NCBI GenBank assembly: GCA_038049695.1
Contig: CP142458.1
Span: 64,327,501-64,391,500, forward strand
Reading direction: 5' to 3'
Source of the DNA: Cinnamomum chago
Lineage: Eukaryota; Streptophyta; Magnoliopsida; Laurales; Lauraceae
DNA: 64,000 nt
The notes under the pieces are model-generated. The model was not told where the DNA came from, ran no database searches, and saw only the letters and a program-made list of their open reading frames with translations. Both the position numbers and the translations under genes were made by a program. Below are positions 62,362-64,000 of the stretch, in pieces. Within the stretch, counting starts at the first letter, position 1. Each line of letters opens with the position of its first letter.

Positions 62362-62744
62362 TGCACACCCTTAGGAATAAATAGACCTCTTCATCTGGGA
62401 ATGTAAATAAATGGTCGGGTATGGTATGTTCCTTGGTGGACCCAGACCCAGACCCACTAATTTTATATACCGGTTCCAACTCCAATAGACGTGGACTCGA
62501 CTCTGGACGCACGCAAAAAATCAGTCTCCATCAAGATTGAATGCATATATAGAAGCCTTGGTTTCAGACCCGTTTGTCCAGTTGCAAACTGGAACCAAGT
62601 CCACTGCCTCACTAACTTTTGACTAAGGATTCTCGCATGAAATAATTTTAGCTGTATATTTTTAATATATATTTTATAGAATATATAATTTTTGATATGT
62701 ATCACTCAGAGTTGAGTCCAATTTTAGCTATATATATTTTTAAT

Positions 62745-63425
62745 ATATGCAAGTTTAGTCAAAGTAAGACACCTGGTAACATAGAAATAAGTTTGGGCAC
62801 ACAAAAGATTGTAGAGAAAGAAAACTTTAGGTACCTTGGATTTATGGTGCAACAGGACGGAGAGATTGATACTGATGTAAGTCACAGGATTCAGGCCAGG
62901 TGGACCAAATGGAGGAGTGCTTCGGGGGTCTTGTGTGATCGGAAAGTCCCCCTCAAGGTTAAAAGGAAAGTATTATAAGGTGGCGGTACGTCCGGCGTTG
63001 TTATATGGATCAGAGTGTTGGGCAATAAAGCATAATCATGTTAAGAAGATGGAAGTTGCAGAGATGAGAATGCTAAGATGGATGTGCGGGATCACAAGGA
63101 GAGATAGGATTAGGAATGAGGAGATTAGGGGCAAAGTGTTAATAGCACCGATTGAAGATCAAATGAAAGAAAATCAACTGAGATGGTTCGGCCATGTTAG
63201 AAGGCGCCCAATGGAGGCACCTGTTAAAAGGTGTGAAAGCATGGAGATTGTCAGGAGTAGGAGAGGGAGAGGGAGACCCAAGAGAAGTTGGAAAGAAACT
63301 ATTAAACATGACATTGCCTACATGGATCTAACGGAGGACATGGCCCTAAACAGATTTGATTGGCATCGTCAAATCCATATAGCCAACCCCACCTAGTGGG
63401 AAAATGCTTGGTTTGGTTTGGTATC
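62745..63425 (+). mobile_element. RTE-type LINE, 3' part, frameshifted
   Basis: Two overlapping frames cover the C-terminal part of the LINE polyprotein. The first ends near 62976 and holds FRYLGFMVQQDGEI and a RIQARWTKWR block. The second runs to the stop near 63396 with VRPALLYGSECW, MRMLRWMCGITRRDRIRNE, LRWFGHVRRRPMEAPVKRCE and RGRGRPKRSWKE. These are hallmark motifs of the plant RTE clade downstream of the reverse transcriptase core. A frameshift lies near 62960. The element ends with a TTGGTTTGG-type tail (63409-63421) instead of poly(A), as usual for RTE. It lies in the same orientation as the SERINC gene and probably within its intron 5. Confidence 0.8.
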
Positions 63426-63739
63426 ACTCATATATTTGCATATTTGGGTATGAACCCTCACTAGACCTGGAAGTAGGACTGGATTATCAATTGGGTCTAA
63501 GAAGAGGTTCCATTCCCAGATTTATAGGCCGGCACCTTTGGGTTACTGGGCAAACAGATGACCATCGACATCCCTATCTCCACCCCCCTTCCCCGCAATT
63601 AGCATGCACCCAAGTGGGCCCCGCAAGACATGCCACTAATTGTGCAATTATTGCCCCGCTGTCTGTTAAACAACTTCCAGAAAATGTCTGATTTTTTTTT
63701 TTTTTTTTACAAAGGCCCCAAAAAGTAACTAAGCTCCTA

Positions 63740-64000
63740 CTGATGCAGGACAAATCCATGGTCCCTATGGGTTGACCCGCCAATGGGCCCAGCCCACCTA
63801 TCAAGCCATTAGTTTATATTTATTTTGTATTATTTAGGGTTGTTTTACTGATTTATGTCTTCTAGTTTATTTAAATTCAGATGTTTTAATCCAGGCTATC
63901 GATGTGTTGGATGCTCTAGATTATTTCTAGGTTTTCTCATTTTCCTATATACATATTGTAAAGCCTTTTTGCTCCTCAGTGAATGATTGAATGAAAATTC
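63740..64000 (+). repeat. Probable partial LTR at window edge
   Basis: Starts TGATGCAGGACAAATCC and proceeds through T-rich sequence to TTGTAAAGCCTTTTTGCTC and AGTGAATGATTGAATGAAAA, a layout like the polyadenylation/R region of plant LTRs. The right end lies outside the window, so no duplication can be checked. Confidence 0.35.

Noticed and set aside
1..64000. CRISPR arrays, bacterial operons, rRNA genes
   Set aside because: No repeat-spacer pattern, ribosome binding sites or rRNA-like blocks were seen; the window is plant nuclear DNA.

Overview
This is a window of a flowering-plant nuclear genome. It contains spliced GT-AG genes, a plant-type serine-incorporator (SERINC/TMS) gene, F-box genes, and Copia, LINE, SINE, MITE and long-LTR elements, with AT-rich intergenic DNA and many GA/CT/TA microsatellites. 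The species cannot be named from the sequence. There is no sign of organellar or bacterial DNA.

From 1 to about 47.7 kb the window is a decaying tandem array of one F-box gene family, all on the minus strand. Two copies look intact (B, 20719-21921; D, 45327-46514). Copy A (8534-9705) has a one-base frameshift. Copy C (38056-38381) has lost most of its middle. Copy E (47466-47588) keeps only the first codons. The duplicated unit is larger than the gene: about 8 kb of non-coding DNA downstream of A (1-8300) is recognisably paralogous to the DNA downstream of B (12953-20540), and parts of it recur at 12285-12785 and 43200-45165. Elements present in only one arm (a TIR element at 853-2443, a 402-bp solo LTR at 14837-15238) were inserted after duplication.

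Between units B and C lies a nested retroelement block: an L1-type LINE tail (22940-24035), a 4.16-kb LTR-like element with a perfect GTGTG target duplication (25478-29635), and a plus-strand Copia relic (29802-30676 and 35697-36566). A complete minus-strand Copia element is inserted in the relic (30677-35696; 243-bp LTRs, CCACG duplication, initiator tRNA-Met primer site, three in-frame stops). A second, 3.04-kb member of the long-LTR family lies at 49001-52042 in the opposite orientation, with a perfect CTTAC duplication.

The right end carries the first five coding exons of a SERINC gene (54699-60970, plus strand). All splice phases agree, and the 3' exon(s) lie beyond the window. Intron 2 (3.6 kb) holds a tandem duplication and an L1 RNase H fragment. 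Downstream of exon 5 are a hAT-type MITE with an 8-bp target duplication, an RTE-type LINE tail and a probable partial LTR.

The most unusual signal is in the two long LTR-like elements. Both carry a TATA box about 350-385 bp from the same end. About 3.7 kb (25478 element) or 2.7 kb (49001 element) after that end, both carry a 152-base segment of identical length whose reading frame and stop position are conserved, with many differences falling at synonymous third positions. That is the pattern expected of a small protein-coding exon inside an LTR.
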